Assembly (NCBI GenBank): GCA_903919975.1
Contig: CAIXKE010000023.1
Coordinates: forward strand, 1 to 64,000
Direction of reading: 5' to 3'
DNA: 64,000 nucleotides
From: Akkermansiaceae bacterium
GTDB taxonomy: Bacteria > Verrucomicrobiota > Verrucomicrobiia > Verrucomicrobiales > Akkermansiaceae
Part shown: positions 13,701 to 19,929 of the stretch, piece by piece
How positions within the stretch are numbered: position 1 is the first letter of the stretch
How the letters are laid out: the number at the start of each line of letters is the position of its first letter
Notes under the pieces: generated by a model
Told to the model about the DNA's origin: nothing
Database searches by the model: none
Seen by the model: the letters and a program-made list of their open reading frames with translations, nothing else
Made by a program: the position numbers and the translations under genes

Positions 13701-16700
13701 CTCGGGCGCTTGATTCAGACTGAGGGTGCCATTCGTCACCGACAATGACAGCGGGGAAAATTCCAATCCGAATTCCATGTCGGTCGCTTCAACTCCGAGC
13801 CAGGTCTGGCCAGCGGCATTGGTCAGGCGCAGCATCTGCAAGGTGCCTGAACCACTGACCCCGCCCGATGGGATGCCGGCGCTCACTTGCAACTGAAGTG
13901 CCAGACCGGTCGCCGCCGATCCAAGCAAGGTGCTTGATACAACATCGAACTGGCTCAACGCGAAACTGCCGGAAACTGTCAACAGACCATCGACATCAAT
14001 CACCGCATTCCCCGACACCGAGAAGTTCACCGTGTCGGACACGCTCAGATCAAACGGCGAACCGATCGCCGTGCGCGTGGCCGCATCACTCCAGTCGAGC
14101 TTGGCTTCACCATCGGCGGCTTGATTGAGAGTCAGGGTCCCATTCGTGACCGCGAGCGTCAGCGGAGCAAACTCCAATCCAAATTCCAAATCCGTCGCTT
14201 CGAGCCCGAGCCAGGTTTGATTGGTGGCATTGGTCAGGCGAATCATCTGCAGCGTGCCCGAACCACTGACCCCACCGGAAGGAATGCCGGCGCTCACTTG
14301 AAGTTGAAGTGCTAGACCGGTCGCCGCCGATCCAAGCAAGGCGCTTGATGCAACATCGAACTGGCTCAACGCGAAACTGCCGGAAACTGTCAACAGACCA
14401 TCGACATCAATCACCGCATTCCCCGACACCGAGAAGTTGACCGTATCAGTCAGACTGAGGTCGAAGGGCGAGCCGATATCGGCTTGGGTGGTAGCATTGC
14501 TCCAGTCGAGCTTGGTTTCGCCATCCGGGGCAAAGTTAAGCGCCAAGGCACCATTGGTCACCGACAACGACAGCGGCGCAAATTCCAATCCGAATTCCAA
14601 AGCCGTCGCTTCGATTCCAAGCCAGGTCTGACCCGTGGCATTGGTCAGGCGCAGCATCTGCAGCGTTCCCGAACTACTCACGCCACCCGATGGGATGCCG
14701 GCACTCACTTGCAACTGAAGTGCCAGACCCGTCGCCGCCGAGCCGAGCAGGGTGCTCGAATTGGCATCGAATTGCGTCAGGGCAAAGTTGCCGGAAACCG
14801 TCACCAGACCATCGATATCAATCACCGCATTGCCAGAAACCGAGAAACTGAGCGTATCGGTCAGACTGAGATCAAAGGGGGAACCGATGTCGGCTTGGGT
14901 GGCGGAATCACTCCAGTCGAGTTTGGTTTCACCATCAGGGGCTTGATTCAGACTGAGGGTGCCATTCGTCACCGACAGGGTCAGCGGGGCTAATTCCAAT
15001 CCGAAAGCCAGGCTCGTCGCTTCGACACCCAGCCAGGTCTGACCGGTGGCATTGGTCAGGCGCAGCATCTGCAAGGTGCCCGAACCCGTGACTCCGCCTG
15101 ATGGAATACCGGCACGCACTTGAAGCTGAAGGGCGAGACCGGTCGCTGCCGAGTTGAGCAAGGTGCTCGAGACGACATCAAATTGTTCGAGGGAGAAATT
15201 GCCGGAAACGGACAAGAGACCATCGATATCAATCACCGCATAGCCCGACACCGAGAAGTCCACAGTGTCCACCACAGTCAGATCGAAGGGCGAACCGATG
15301 TCGGCTTGGATGGTGGCATCACTCCAGTCGAGCTTGGTTTCACCAGTGGCTGCCTGATTGAGCGCCAAGGTGCCATTCGTGACAGCAAAAGTCAGAGGAT
15401 TATAATCCAGGCTGAAGCTCAGGTCGGTCGCCTCGATACCCAACCAGGTCTGATTGGTGGCATTGGTCAGGCGCAGCATCTGCAAGGTGCCCGAACCACT
15501 CACCCCACCCGTCGGGATACCGGCACTGATTTGAAGCTGCAGCGCCAGACCTGTCGCTGCCGAGCCGAGCAAGGTGTTCGAGGCGACATCAAATTGCTCG
15601 AGGGAGAAATTGCCGGAAACCGTTACCAGTCCATCGATGTCAACAACGGCGTAACCGGACACCGAGAAGTCCACGGCAGCATTCAGACTCAGATTAAAAG
15701 ATGAACCGATGGCATTCCGGGTTGGAACACTGCTCCAGTTGAGCTTGGCTTGACCAGCGGGTGCCTCGTTATAGGCAAACGTGCCATTGGTAACCGAGAG
15801 GGTCAGCGGTGCATAATCCAGACTGAAGCTCAGGCCGGTCGCCTCGATGCCCAACCAAGTCTGATGGGTGGCATTGGTCAGGCGCAGCATCTGCAAACTC
15901 CCCGCACCGCTCACGCCGCCCGAAGGAATGCCTCCACTCACTTGCAACTGGAGAGCCACGCCGGTCGCTGCAGATCCCAACAAGGTGGCAGACGTCACAT
16001 TGAACTGCGCCAAGGTGAAACTGCCCTCGGCCGTCAGGAGCCCACCGAGATCAACGGTCGCACGTCCTGAAACCGTCAGGAGCGAAGACGAAATCGAAAA
16101 ACTGAGATTGGCACCCGCCAGATTCAGGAAACCATCCAGGGTGATTTCCTCGACCCCGCCGCGACCGTTGATGCTGCCGGCAACGATCCCGCCGTCGATG
16201 ATGAAGGTGTCCCTGGCGGTCTCCGCACCGATCAGGCGCTCAATACCGGTGAAGGCAATCGAACTCCAACCGTCAACGGAGACACTGCCAGACCCGAGCC
16301 CGCTGAGCGTCCAAGTCGTATCCAGATCGAGATCGACCCGGATGGTGTCGTTCAGACCCGGCAGCAGGGCATTGATGGTCGAGACATCATTGTAGGTCGC
16401 GAGGACAGCACTCGTGGTGGCGTTGATGACCTGGACATCCAGGATGGAGTTTGCGCCCGCTTGGTTGTCAAAGATCCGGAAGATCAGATTCGGGTCACCG
16501 ACCTGGCCGGTGATGGTGCCACCCGCGAAGGTGTAGGCTCCTCTGACCGGAACGGTGCCACCCGCAGGAACGGCTCCGCTGAGCAAGGTCCTCTCCCCTG
16601 CGCCGAGGGAGTCCTCCATGATCGCCAGCCCGGAGTCGTGGCCGTAGCCGAGGACGTGTCCGACTTCGTGGGTGAGAACGGTGAGAAGATCGATCCGTCC

Positions 16701-17777
16701 GGAGGCGTCGCTGCCGGCGATCGCGGTGAGCTGACCATCGACCGATTCGAATTCGCTGTGGTCGTACGGGGTGGTATCGACAAACCATCCGCGGCCGGCT
16801 GCCGTCGCGTCGAGGGTGATGCTCTGACCGATCGCTTCACCGAGGATGCCGCCATCGAGATTGGCGACGCGGGCGGTGATGCCCTGAGTGAGGTTGGCGA
16901 TGTCGGCGTCAGGCAGAGCGTTGGCCCAAAGGCTGATCGCGACCTGAAGAAGTTCGTCGATTTGTTCCTGTGTAAGCTCATCCGAACTTACGGTGCCAAG
17001 AGTGCTGTCACCGTCAAACAGGAGGTGGTCGCCACTGCCGTTGGTGTGGTCACCAGCAAGGGCATTTGGATAGGTAATCAACAAATCCTGAGACTCGTCG
17101 GAAGATAAATCTCCGTCGGTCAGGCTGTATTCGTTGTTGGTTCCGGCAACTTCATTCTGAAGTCCCGGGGTTGAGGTTGATGTGGATGAGGTTAGAGAAT
17201 CAATGGAAGTCGTTGTATCCCCCGCCATAGGGGGACCATTCGCGGCATTCAAGGTGGTCACCAACTCAGTGGCCACGGAATCGATCACCGGCTTTTCGGG
17301 AACCAATGTCACCTCCTCATCGAAGGTGGCAAAATTGTTATCGCTGGAAACGGTCGACGCGTTATCGATCTGAATCAAGGCCGACTGTTCTTGTGAGAAT
17401 GCATCCTCTTCGACGAGAGGATCGACATCCGTCAGCGAGTCATCTTCGGTATCCGGATCGGCGATGGTCTCCGGCTCGGCACCTGGCAACTCGGTTGTCT
17501 CGCCGAAGAGATCTCCTTCATCATCATTCAACGAAGAGATCTCGTCGCTGGTGGTGACAAATGATTGCTGAACCGATTGGTCGAAGCTGACCTGGATGTC
17601 CGGCACCGCGCTCACATCAGCACCACCGAGTGGCGCATCAATGGGTGCGGCCGAGAGAAGGATGCGCGGTTCCATGGACTCCACCTCGAACTGATCCACC
17701 TGTGAGATTGCTCCAAATGCAACCATCCTTCCCGACCGGGAAGCGGAGGTTTTGGCACTGAAGAATCGGGAGAACAT
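1..17777 (-). CDS. Giant LEPR-XLL / RTX-repeat exoprotein with metzincin-like site (C-terminus beyond window)
   Basis: One uninterrupted minus-strand frame runs from an ATG at 17775-17777 to the left edge, at least 5925 codons, with no stop seen; the frame at base 5 is the same as at the start codon. Residues 35-43 read MEPRILLSA, matching the LEPR-XLL motif found at the N-terminus of very large bacterial surface or secreted proteins. An acidic, Ser/Thr-rich stretch follows, then HEVGHVLGYGH (residues 370-380) with a nearby AIM Met-turn, the zinc signature of metzincin peptidases. After that come seven 137-residue repeats (about residues 600-1570), GPYW/EF-hand-like units (about 1720-3110), beta-rich repeats, and RTX GGxGxD blocks toward the C-terminus. 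It is probably exported and calcium-stabilised, acting as an adhesin, surface filament or exoprotease. Its place 159 bp downstream of a SecA-like, HlyD and TolC set points to that machinery as its exporter. The peptidase activity and export route are inferred. Confidence 0.9.
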   Translation of the reverse strand, partial: MFSRFFSAKTSASRSGRMVAFGAISQVDQFEVESMEPRILLSAAPIDAPLGGADVSAVPDIQVSFDQSVQQSFVTTSDEISSLNDDEGDLFGETTELPGAEPETIADPDTEDDSLTDVDPLVEEDAFSQEQSALIQIDNASTVSSDNNFATFDEEVTLVPEKPVIDSVATELVTTLNAANGPPMAGDTTTSIDSLTSSTSTSTPGLQNEVAGTNNEYSLTDGDLSSDESQDLLITYPNALAGDHTNGSGDHLLFDGDSTLGTVSSDELTQEQIDELLQVAISLWANALPDADIANLTQGITARVANLDGGILGEAIGQSITLDATAAGRGWFVDTTPYDHSEFESVDGQLTAIAGSDASGRIDLLTVLTHEVGHVLGYGHDSGLAIMEDSLGAGERTLLSGAVPAGGTVPVRGAYTFAGGTITGQVGDPNLIFRIFDNQAGANSILDVQVINATTSAVLATYNDVSTINALLPGLNDTIRVDLDLDTTWTLSGLGSGSVSVDGWSSIAFTGIERLIGAETARDTFIIDGGIVAGSINGRGGVEEITLDGFLNLAGANLSFSISSSLLTVSGRATVDLGGLLTAEGSFTLAQFNVTSATLLGSAATGVALQLQVSGGIPSGGVSGAGSLQMLRLTNATHQTWLGIEATGLSFSLDYAPLTLSVTNGTFAYNEAPAGQAKLNWSSVPTRNAIGSSFNLSLNAAVDFSVSGYAVVDIDGLVTVSGNFSLEQFDVASNTLLGSAATGLALQLQISAGIPTGGVSGSGTLQMLRLTNATNQTWLGIEATDLSFSLDYNPLTFAVTNGTLALNQAATGETKLDWSDATIQADIGSPFDLTVVDTVDFSVSGYAVIDIDGLLSVSGNFSLEQFDVVSSTLLNSAATGLALQLQVRAGIPSGGVTGSGTLQMLRLTNATGQTWLGVEATSLAFGLELAPLTLSVTNGTLSLNQAPDGETKLDWSDSATQADIGSPFDLSLTDTLSFSVSGNAVIDIDGLVTVSGNFALTQFDANSSTLLGSAATGLALQLQVSAGIPSGGVSSSGTLQMLRLTNATGQTWLGIEATALEFGLEFAPLSLSVTNGALALNFAPDGETKLDWSNATTQADIGSPFDLSLTDTVNFSVSGNAVIDVDGLLTVSGSFALSQFDVASSALLGSAATGLALQLQVSAGIPSGGVSGSGTLQMIRLTNATNQTWLGLEATDLEFGLEFAPLTLAVTNGTLTLNQAADGEAKLDWSDAATRTAIGSPFDLSVSDTVNFSVSGNAVIDVDGLLTVSGSFALSQFDVVSSTLLGSAATGLALQLQVSAGIPSGGVSGSGTLQMLRLTNAAGQTWLGVEATDMEFGLEFSPLSLSVTNGTLSLNQAPEGETKLDWSDAATQADIGSPFDLSISDAVNFSVSGNAVIDIDGLLTVSGNFALTQFDVASSTLLDSAATGLALQLQISAGIPSGGVSGSGTLQMLRLTNATGQTWVGIEATALAFSMEFGPLDLAVTNGTVSINQAPDGETKLNWSNAATRTAIGSPFNLSMTNTVNFSVSGTVTFEFGGLVSVAATFALAQQSGGIGIIDPDDTLKTMTGNLLILSLTNAHFFAGVGGTLSGGALTVASDAVGFEVSGVSVSLAVFDAEDGRSFTGLQTNFSTITIHGLTDFGFDATISNLRIDYNGTSVEGGKRIDWRAVSSTGLTLTSQDQIRVSGSLIIGISDFVQVRGSFALTKSSDVEMYVAGSSTPTSFSVITIGFEDVDVFVGDGPYFTGPTTTNANAVGLLLQDIDIAIALFDPTNTSDTSSYYAISARAESIQILGLDFSAGSSSFSASGYRVEINGGKNSSGNPSALDFTKLEDGKFTVPTGVGSVDFDYSSRLLRLAIENAVLMIDDFVYISGGFSLTQQKNYTLTLSNNTTVTVDVLVFGGGDVDLFIGDGPYFEDTNGDGIIDYSDDRNPDALGLVVESANFGLVMMKPSTGTGSKYTSLKITADYVGFVGLDEFRFSATGISLEYNAATGATPNVVAKFSTTPYVVDTGNGTLSLDFGTKLLRASTTGVELQISDYVFVRGSLAFEKGPASTVTLSGSGGTRSVTTLKVGAENVTMFFGANGPYWTDFNNDNVIDASETSDRAIGVQVSNASLAMALMKPVSGSATKYIGLKATASSIGFVGVDAFQLSGSNIFVNLNIATGGGATAATPVVDFSTFSAEALAVFDANNNGITVAELRALSGQTRYTTANGELYSASAAAADGVDLDLIVSILDLDGDGALSVTEVQAFVTNDPAVTAADVNGNGRIDIGMEIATGTGYIYLDEPGRRIFASADDVLINVSEFLYVNGSIAIDLGARETVTINTGIPSALADLIPASTIADINAALTNFSTTLTDLETDILTAFDTVVAELKTAIDTAVANAVATIKAQLAQLANTVKSNVESAMSSALNTQATSSVTALFSNIIDPVIDTLADLVSLSNPTMSTAVKTFLQGLLEPVKNMLAAAFDTILDEVLTKVVNRIGGAVIGAIDNAVDKVGTAIDDAIRDKVNPQLARIYAEMDKLNEKLQGAISPVFAKLQNIANIQISEGADQFSQLTGVEVEVTAIGVSNATAFVGLPPAGGFNMSLPLADQYGASGLLIENLTFGIAMFKPVENKVLPTFYAGKITATTAQFRVGDGDNDPTNDFMRIIAQGIVVEFNLGGPIVKGTGSLLGNATIDFVASFPDTDSGGPDQIGFEVQTGTTTPPVLLDFDYEYMLASIARATIQISEFIYISASIAIEKGPAQTFDVAPGLLPINDLAAIAGLLGINVSALPVVNSIPAVGATSTEVSVITFGASNVHAFVGMGGPYWSYERDAVINGGDGDGQIDANEINSRAVGIVINDFDFGMAIMKPTLAIDPSKYFALSASARNISLVGMPGVTLTADHLLVQVNMSSPSVYGNSLLPVIDFAGTAAFAVNEQQGLFDILDTDGNNQISLAEMNTAFGTNHSATAVISTVAQLVLTLDVGGAPPVAGQPVPDGKLSLGEVLDILETAFETTHGAAILALDADGDGKFDPPGFEVNTGGQPVYLTMDSSLILAQGFVQIDLFGAVILTGSVAFELGPRQNVTLTDGSTKSVTTMTIGAANVTAFIGINGPYWTDTGDHIVQPGELSSTARGFHITDFDMGIMVMASTALSDVGAYLAASATVNSFGLVNLPYVDAQGQFDIKINVGFGLASGAAVVDLQASFPEEFAAYYDDVANGGNGDGVIQASEMPASVRTALGVTGATEVTMVDLFEYYDAVANGGNADGILSVTEVAALANADLDGDGKLDLAGFEVNTGDPTSPVLLNFTDEIISVQLAGSLTISTDAAKTNDVFKFTGLFLFEKTSTTLSAFVLATLEVGPDIGAATSSKLFDIKALGGLVITSTGIAADIDLSVSVGGALSSVVRFAGSARVLFNTTGTNQTITIPERYVGFLDGTVNIETSFPGSGFTNPAALTTLTGTLDSRFTANPNGSVTFTISGAAPRLDGTFDPAGAYFFVSLSGDLTIARTFTITAAFQLKLSTTGLELGMNGTIDLGGFLTLNVTGGAVIENGVFAAYLSVAVDFDPVAGLNISGDAVLEINSGGTSKTVYDALGTGHLIAANTYQVTVTAAIDFFGVLSATGSVYIGVSNGTFSISLDATLDFFGILDVGIAGSFSISESGTVRFTITGTLSLDLTVGSGATRFGINGNISITLRESGVSGSGSLGIVVFGESFNVAAGRVSVNWQTGAWSIYAEGPLSIWIEVTSTGYGDYDIDGGLGVLSAVIEALGDAIVAVGEAVTVAALAVAEAFEDLASAILDFGADVIDFVDGLITDFVNLLSDIGDEISSWFESSKTEIVDLTGSIVPANYFTYTTSLVGGVLTVTNNSSINLRFAIVNGNLIIDAPDTTQSVLVARSDYYTRYFRWKGPIPWGWSGWSLQSSTSHYRDITFSNMTSIASAGITQINVVGANIAETIVMDGNSISINTNVSGNGGDDLIVTGGGNDVVNGGDGDDTVFTYGGNDQLSGGSGNDNLFGGIGNDTYSGGGGDDLLDENKDRATPNVTISETNTMTGDAGADIILGSPGVDTIQGGSGNDILVGLYHNDEYDFLNGYGTDKFTDFYGEVTLNFGGHADALNVTKASTGWSASATTGNLLAVDPLETVAFLNLGTASDTVNISALPNYLITITGGTGTDVITVDDSADLIGKTGALTSTRLTGLGMGDATKGIEYSGIEDLRILLGSGNDTFTINSTHSGTPAKSTTLNSGAGDDTILINGASDTLVVNGLAGADTFNVRTTGAASAVTLNGGADADTFNIGSLAPGAGGVLTGISGVLTVNGDSTGTNSDVLNVDVTGAATGQTGTITTTTISGFGMLGSIAYGTLEGINVNLSPGDDIFNIRGIGAPTIVSGGFGSDRFNVGSLAPASSGVLTGILALLTIEGGSTGSNNDVMVVDVTGAIAGLIGAMTGTTITGLGMTGSIAYSNLESLDIDLGSGGDNFTVNSSSILTVIHGWGGNETITVQSTGAELTVYGDAGADAITINDSGAVLTVNGGDDADTITVNDTGAAVTLNGDAGNDLITIVGVSATFTINGGADDDVINVRASAVSSIINTGTGVNTVNIGSTDWGTDGNVNAVLGALTINGGGTDTVRVNDRAEIAASTLVLTDSLLTGLGLVGNEIAGIATSGISYSSIENLIIHSGAGLTQANIRSTHAVTTTTIRSRGTGAVFNVGSLAPAIGGTVNAILGRLVVEAFGANETLNVDDTGDATANIGMLSATRITGFGMGDPDDGIEYAGVEALNLNLGSGGNTVYIIGSHSNTTVVNTGAGTGLVNRVYVGSIYNTVWTSASLEDIAGSLTINGQATNNEIAFDNGDDTAAGAGVLTSTTFAHTAMSGNAALTNAVNYNSFDVINVTLGDGNDNFYVASTPNRSTTTIRSGDETAVGTAINDVVNVNTIGGDFIFIGGTGNDIIRINYDSAGLQTFNNGIANGASVTLRGGNGSDLYEIGLSGTGSAVIDVIDSGDGSDVVNVFGTYYSDVFVLELFAVSSYEVVTNGSGNLEYAANGNFQKVDFDGDVEELNVHGLGADDFFNVRATSVLTNLEGEGGNDAFFVSSAADYTTATAVNVPTGNLNGIQAVLNIDGGTGVQTLKISDADATVADTNVWITDTRPGGSAVGLAPDREITITGLAPAAISYRADASGNYAGGVVIASGSGDDVILIDGTHWRAGGATVTNLYTGYGSDRVTVNLDAAADGTLVLDTEGPYSNNPSATDNDLVNAIGSSLALTIRTGQGDDLIVGGSGDDLIDSGIGYDIIFGSNGADTIHAGLDSGPDVVVGDSGYITFISGGLTYTIYSESADFAAAAWIAFLTRTSFTEIGTSNTGVGGNDIITSGNGSNVVLGGFGADQITGGNDRDVVLGDNGAATFNASGILIGITSTAPTIGGVDIIDVGVGDNTVIGGIGGDQITGGAGRDVVIGDNGSATFDATGVLISIATSDATLAGSYNDVIITGNGFNTVLGGNGTDSITGGDDTDVVLGDNGSATFVNVGGVSLLTGIDSTDAAIGGDDIISVGSGRNSIIGGFGADQITGGANEDVVIGDNGQASFNLSGILISITTIDPTIGGVDVIQVGNGYNVVIGGFGGDQITGGDDRDVVVGDNGSTTFSATGILLAIGTLDPTIGGVDTINTGAGDNTVLGGIGGDQITGGDGRDVVIGDNGSATFDATGVLTNITTSDAGLAGAYDDVILTGGGFNTVLGGNGADTITGGAGTDVVLGDNGSATFVNASGVSLLTNIISTDEAIGGDDLISVGSGYNAIIGGFGADQITGGSDQDVVIGDSGEAIFNLAGYLTSITTIFPAIGGVDTIQVGDGYNVVIGGFGGDQITGGADRDVVVGDNGSTTFSATGILLTIGTLDPTIGGVDTISTGAGDNTVLGGIGGDQITGGDGRDVVIGDNGSATFDTTGVL
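5640..5930 (-). repeat. First RTX (GGxGxDxx) nonapeptide block in the giant gene
   Basis: The minus frame reads a run of classic hemolysin-type calcium nonapeptides: GNGGDDLIV, GGGNDVVNG, GDGDDTVFT, GSGNDNLFG, GIGNDTYSG and GGGDDLLDE. Such blocks form parallel beta-rolls that fold on calcium outside the cell. Confidence 0.85.
8470..12620 (-). repeat. GPYW/MKP repeat units with EF-hand-like calcium loops in the giant gene
   Basis: About six related units of roughly 170-350 residues each contain a strand ending in FxGxxGPYW or GDGPYF (near 8480, 9345, 10040, 11520, 12036 and 12547). This is followed by a conserved G(I/L)xMKP segment. Between them lie loops such as DLDGDGALSVTE, DTDGNNQISLAE and DLDGDGKLDLAG, which have the DxDxDG spacing of EF-hand or dockerin-like calcium sites. 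I do not recognise the repeat as a named domain. Calcium binding is inferred from the loops. Confidence 0.7.
13058..15990 (-). repeat. Tandem array of 411-bp (137-aa) repeats inside the giant gene
   Basis: The block reading gcatctgca on the plus strand recurs at 13421, 13832, 14243, 14654, 15065, 15476 and 15887, always exactly 411 bp apart. That gives seven in-frame copies of 137 residues. A further diverged unit about 363 bp long lies at the low-coordinate end. Each unit carries LxMLRLTNAT, TWLGIEAT, a short NGTL strand, SGNAVIDIDGLLTVSGNF and ALQLQVSAGIPSGGVSGSG. The pattern suggests a beta-solenoid or stacked beta-sandwich stalk. Equal lengths and high identity indicate recent duplication. 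Confidence 0.9.
16638..16670 (-). other. Metzincin zinc-binding motif HExxHxxGxxH in the giant protein
   Basis: Residues 370-380 read HEVGHVLGYGH: three zinc-ligand His, the catalytic Glu and the conserved Gly. Ile386-Met387 about six residues later fits the Met-turn of matrixin-like peptidases. The surrounding sequence (LLTVLTHEVGH before, AIMEDS after) fits the active-site helix of that clan. No catalytic residue is missing. Confidence 0.8.
17649..17675 (-). other. LEPR-XLL N-terminal motif of the giant protein
   Basis: These bases encode MEPRILLSA, residues 35-43 of the giant protein. The family motif is LEPRxLLSA; here the first Leu is Met. In this family it sits near the N-terminus of huge repeat proteins and is thought to mark them for a dedicated export or sorting step. 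The 34 residues before it carry Arg and Lys but no classical hydrophobic signal peptide. Confidence 0.8.
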
Positions 17778-17936
17778 GGAGTGAGGACAGGGGAGCTGAA
17801 AACAGTGCGCAGACTCGACTCAAATTCTCATCGCGCGTCAATCATTATTGACTGCGCATATTTTGCTACTCTTGTTTTCCCAAGCAAATCGCGGGGGAAC
17901 AAGGCCGCCAAATCCCACAGAACGGGAAAAAAATCA

Positions 17937-19922
17937 TCATCGACCGACAGCGAAGCCAAGTGAACGGCGGATTTCGGTCTCGGCGAGCATGACATTCCGG
18001 CGGCTTCGCGCGGCCAATTGCTGGGTCCGGAACTGCGACCAAAGCAGCAGCAATCGTCCCATCCACTGAGGCCATTCCCACATCGACTTCATGCCCAATG
18101 CACGCGTCCAAATTCTCATCACGGCCTGCGGGATGAAGCGGACTAGCAACTCGTCATCGGCACTGTAGATCGACATCACGGAACCCGGATCTCCCTGCCG
18201 CGCCGCACGTCCGAACAACTGCCGATCGACCCGCGCGCTCTGGTTCGCATCGACCGATACGACATGAAGCCCGCCCAGAATCTCGACTTCTTTTTCAAGA
18301 CGGATGTCCGTTCCGCGACCGGCCATGCTGGTGGAGATGGTGATCGCGTGCTTCCTTCCCGCAAGCGATACGAGTGTTGCCTCACGACGGTGATGAACCG
18401 CATTCAGAACGCGATCCGTGACAGGAATTTTTTCCGCACGAAGGAGAGCCGCGACCTGCTCGCTGCGCTCCACGCTTCTCGAACCTATCAACAAGGGCTG
18501 GCCACGACCGTGACGGGATTTGATTTCGTGCAAGAGGCGTTGCTGTTGTTCCTCGCGGGTCGCACAAAAGCGGACGCCGGCATATTGACGCTTGCACGGT
18601 TGGTTGCGCGGAACCTTGACGAAGGGGGCGTGATACGTGTGCCAAATCTCACCCGCAACTTCCTTCAAGGTGCCGCTCGCACCCGCAAGAAATTGATATT
18701 TCCTGAAATATGCTTGGAAGCTGATTCGCGCCATCGTTTCACTGCCTCCGCTCACCTCCAAAGCTTCCTTGGCTTCGATGATCTGATGCAGTCCCTGCTG
18801 CCACGAACGCATCGGCATCGGCCTGCCGGTGGAAGTATCGACAATCACCACCTTGCCTTCATCGACGACGTAGTGTTCGTCCCTGATGAACAGCTCACGC
18901 GCCTCCACCGCCTGTCGGATGACATGAACCCTCCGCCGGTCACTTGCCCACAAACCTGTCCTAGGCAAGTCGAGCTCGTGACAGGCCAATTCCATTCCGG
19001 GTTCCAGCAACTCCACCACTCGAGCGGTGCGATCCACCCGATAGTGAATCCCCGGCTCGAAGGTCTTCACCAATGCCCAAGCGGCTCTCGCCACCGACTC
19101 CATCTCCCCTGCCTCGAGAGGGCGACTGATGATCAGTGGCGTCACTGCTTCGTCGATGAGCGCATGGTCCGCCTCGTCGATCACGGCCGCATGCAACCCT
19201 CGCTGGACCGCCCTACCCGCTGGCTCACGACCGTTGACCAAATCGATCAAGCGCTTGCCCCGGGCATCGGCATCCACACCGCGAAGCCTGTCACGCAAAT
19301 AGTCGGCAGCCACTTCCTTGGCGGTGCTGTATGTCACATCACACCCGTAAGCCTGCCGTCGCTTGGCATCGTCGTCCTCACCTAAAACCGCACCGACCGT
19401 GAGTCCGACCCGCTTGTAAAAACCGCCCAGATTTTCGGCATCCCGACCCGCCAGGTAATCGTTCGCGGTGATGACGTGACACGGCAGGCCATTGAGCGCC
19501 TTGAATGCGGCCGCAATGCCAATCGCCAGTGTCTTTCCCTCACCCGTATCCACCTCCGTGAAATACCCCTGAATCAAAGCTGCTGATGCCATCAACTGGA
19601 CTTCATAGGCCCGCAGGCCCAACTCGCGTTCGGCCGCAACTGCCAGCACGGCGAGCCCCTTGATGAAATTGGAATGATCGAATGGCCTGCGCCGACGTTG
19701 CTGCCGCAGTTCATGAAGCATTTGATCCAAGCCGCTCTCCGGAGATTTTTCGATACCATCACGCATGGCGGCGATTTCAGCCGCCACTGCTTGCAACCGA
19801 CGCGCAACCCAAGGCGCGCGTTTCCACCGACCCACCAACCCGTCCGCAAGACGGTCAAACCCTTTTCTAGGTTTGGGAGCCTTGGATTCGCACAAAAGGC
19901 GTTGGTGTTCACTGGGCGTCAT
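17937..19922 (-). CDS. Truncated SecA-like preprotein translocase ATPase
   Basis: A 661-residue DEAD-like motor of the SecA family; canonical SecA is about 850-900 residues. Visible motifs are DTGEGKT (125-131, Walker A), TANDYLA (152-158), VIDEADHALIDEA (247-259, Walker B), an ASGT motif, AGRGTDI, and GRAARQGDPG in place of the usual GRSGRQGDPG. The preprotein cross-linking and both nucleotide-binding regions appear present. Only about 80 residues follow the QGDPG motif, so the helical wing, most of the scaffold and the SEC-C zinc tail are missing. The gene starts 7 bp after the M50/HlyD gene and lies just upstream of the giant gene. It is most likely a dedicated, non-housekeeping SecA paralogue that drives export of the giant protein. 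SecA ancestry is certain; the role is inferred from context. Confidence 0.9.
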   Translation of the reverse strand: MTPSEHQRLLCESKAPKPRKGFDRLADGLVGRWKRAPWVARRLQAVAAEIAAMRDGIEKSPESGLDQMLHELRQQRRRRPFDHSNFIKGLAVLAVAAERELGLRAYEVQLMASAALIQGYFTEVDTGEGKTLAIGIAAAFKALNGLPCHVITANDYLAGRDAENLGGFYKRVGLTVGAVLGEDDDAKRRQAYGCDVTYSTAKEVAADYLRDRLRGVDADARGKRLIDLVNGREPAGRAVQRGLHAAVIDEADHALIDEAVTPLIISRPLEAGEMESVARAAWALVKTFEPGIHYRVDRTARVVELLEPGMELACHELDLPRTGLWASDRRRVHVIRQAVEARELFIRDEHYVVDEGKVVIVDTSTGRPMPMRSWQQGLHQIIEAKEALEVSGGSETMARISFQAYFRKYQFLAGASGTLKEVAGEIWHTYHAPFVKVPRNQPCKRQYAGVRFCATREEQQQRLLHEIKSRHGRGQPLLIGSRSVERSEQVAALLRAEKIPVTDRVLNAVHHRREATLVSLAGRKHAITISTSMAGRGTDIRLEKEVEILGGLHVVSVDANQSARVDRQLFGRAARQGDPGSVMSIYSADDELLVRFIPQAVMRIWTRALGMKSMWEWPQWMGRLLLLWSQFRTQQLAARSRRNVMLAETEIRRSLGFAVGR

Positions 19923-19929
19923 GGCACGG

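Noticed and set aside
13058-15990. Regular repeats that might be taken for a CRISPR array
   Set aside because: The period is 411 bp without spacer structure, the repeats lie inside a coding frame and no cas genes are present.
18264-19385. A 373-codon plus-strand frame opposite the SecA-like gene
   Set aside because: The minus frame carries all SecA motor motifs; the plus frame shows no domain.
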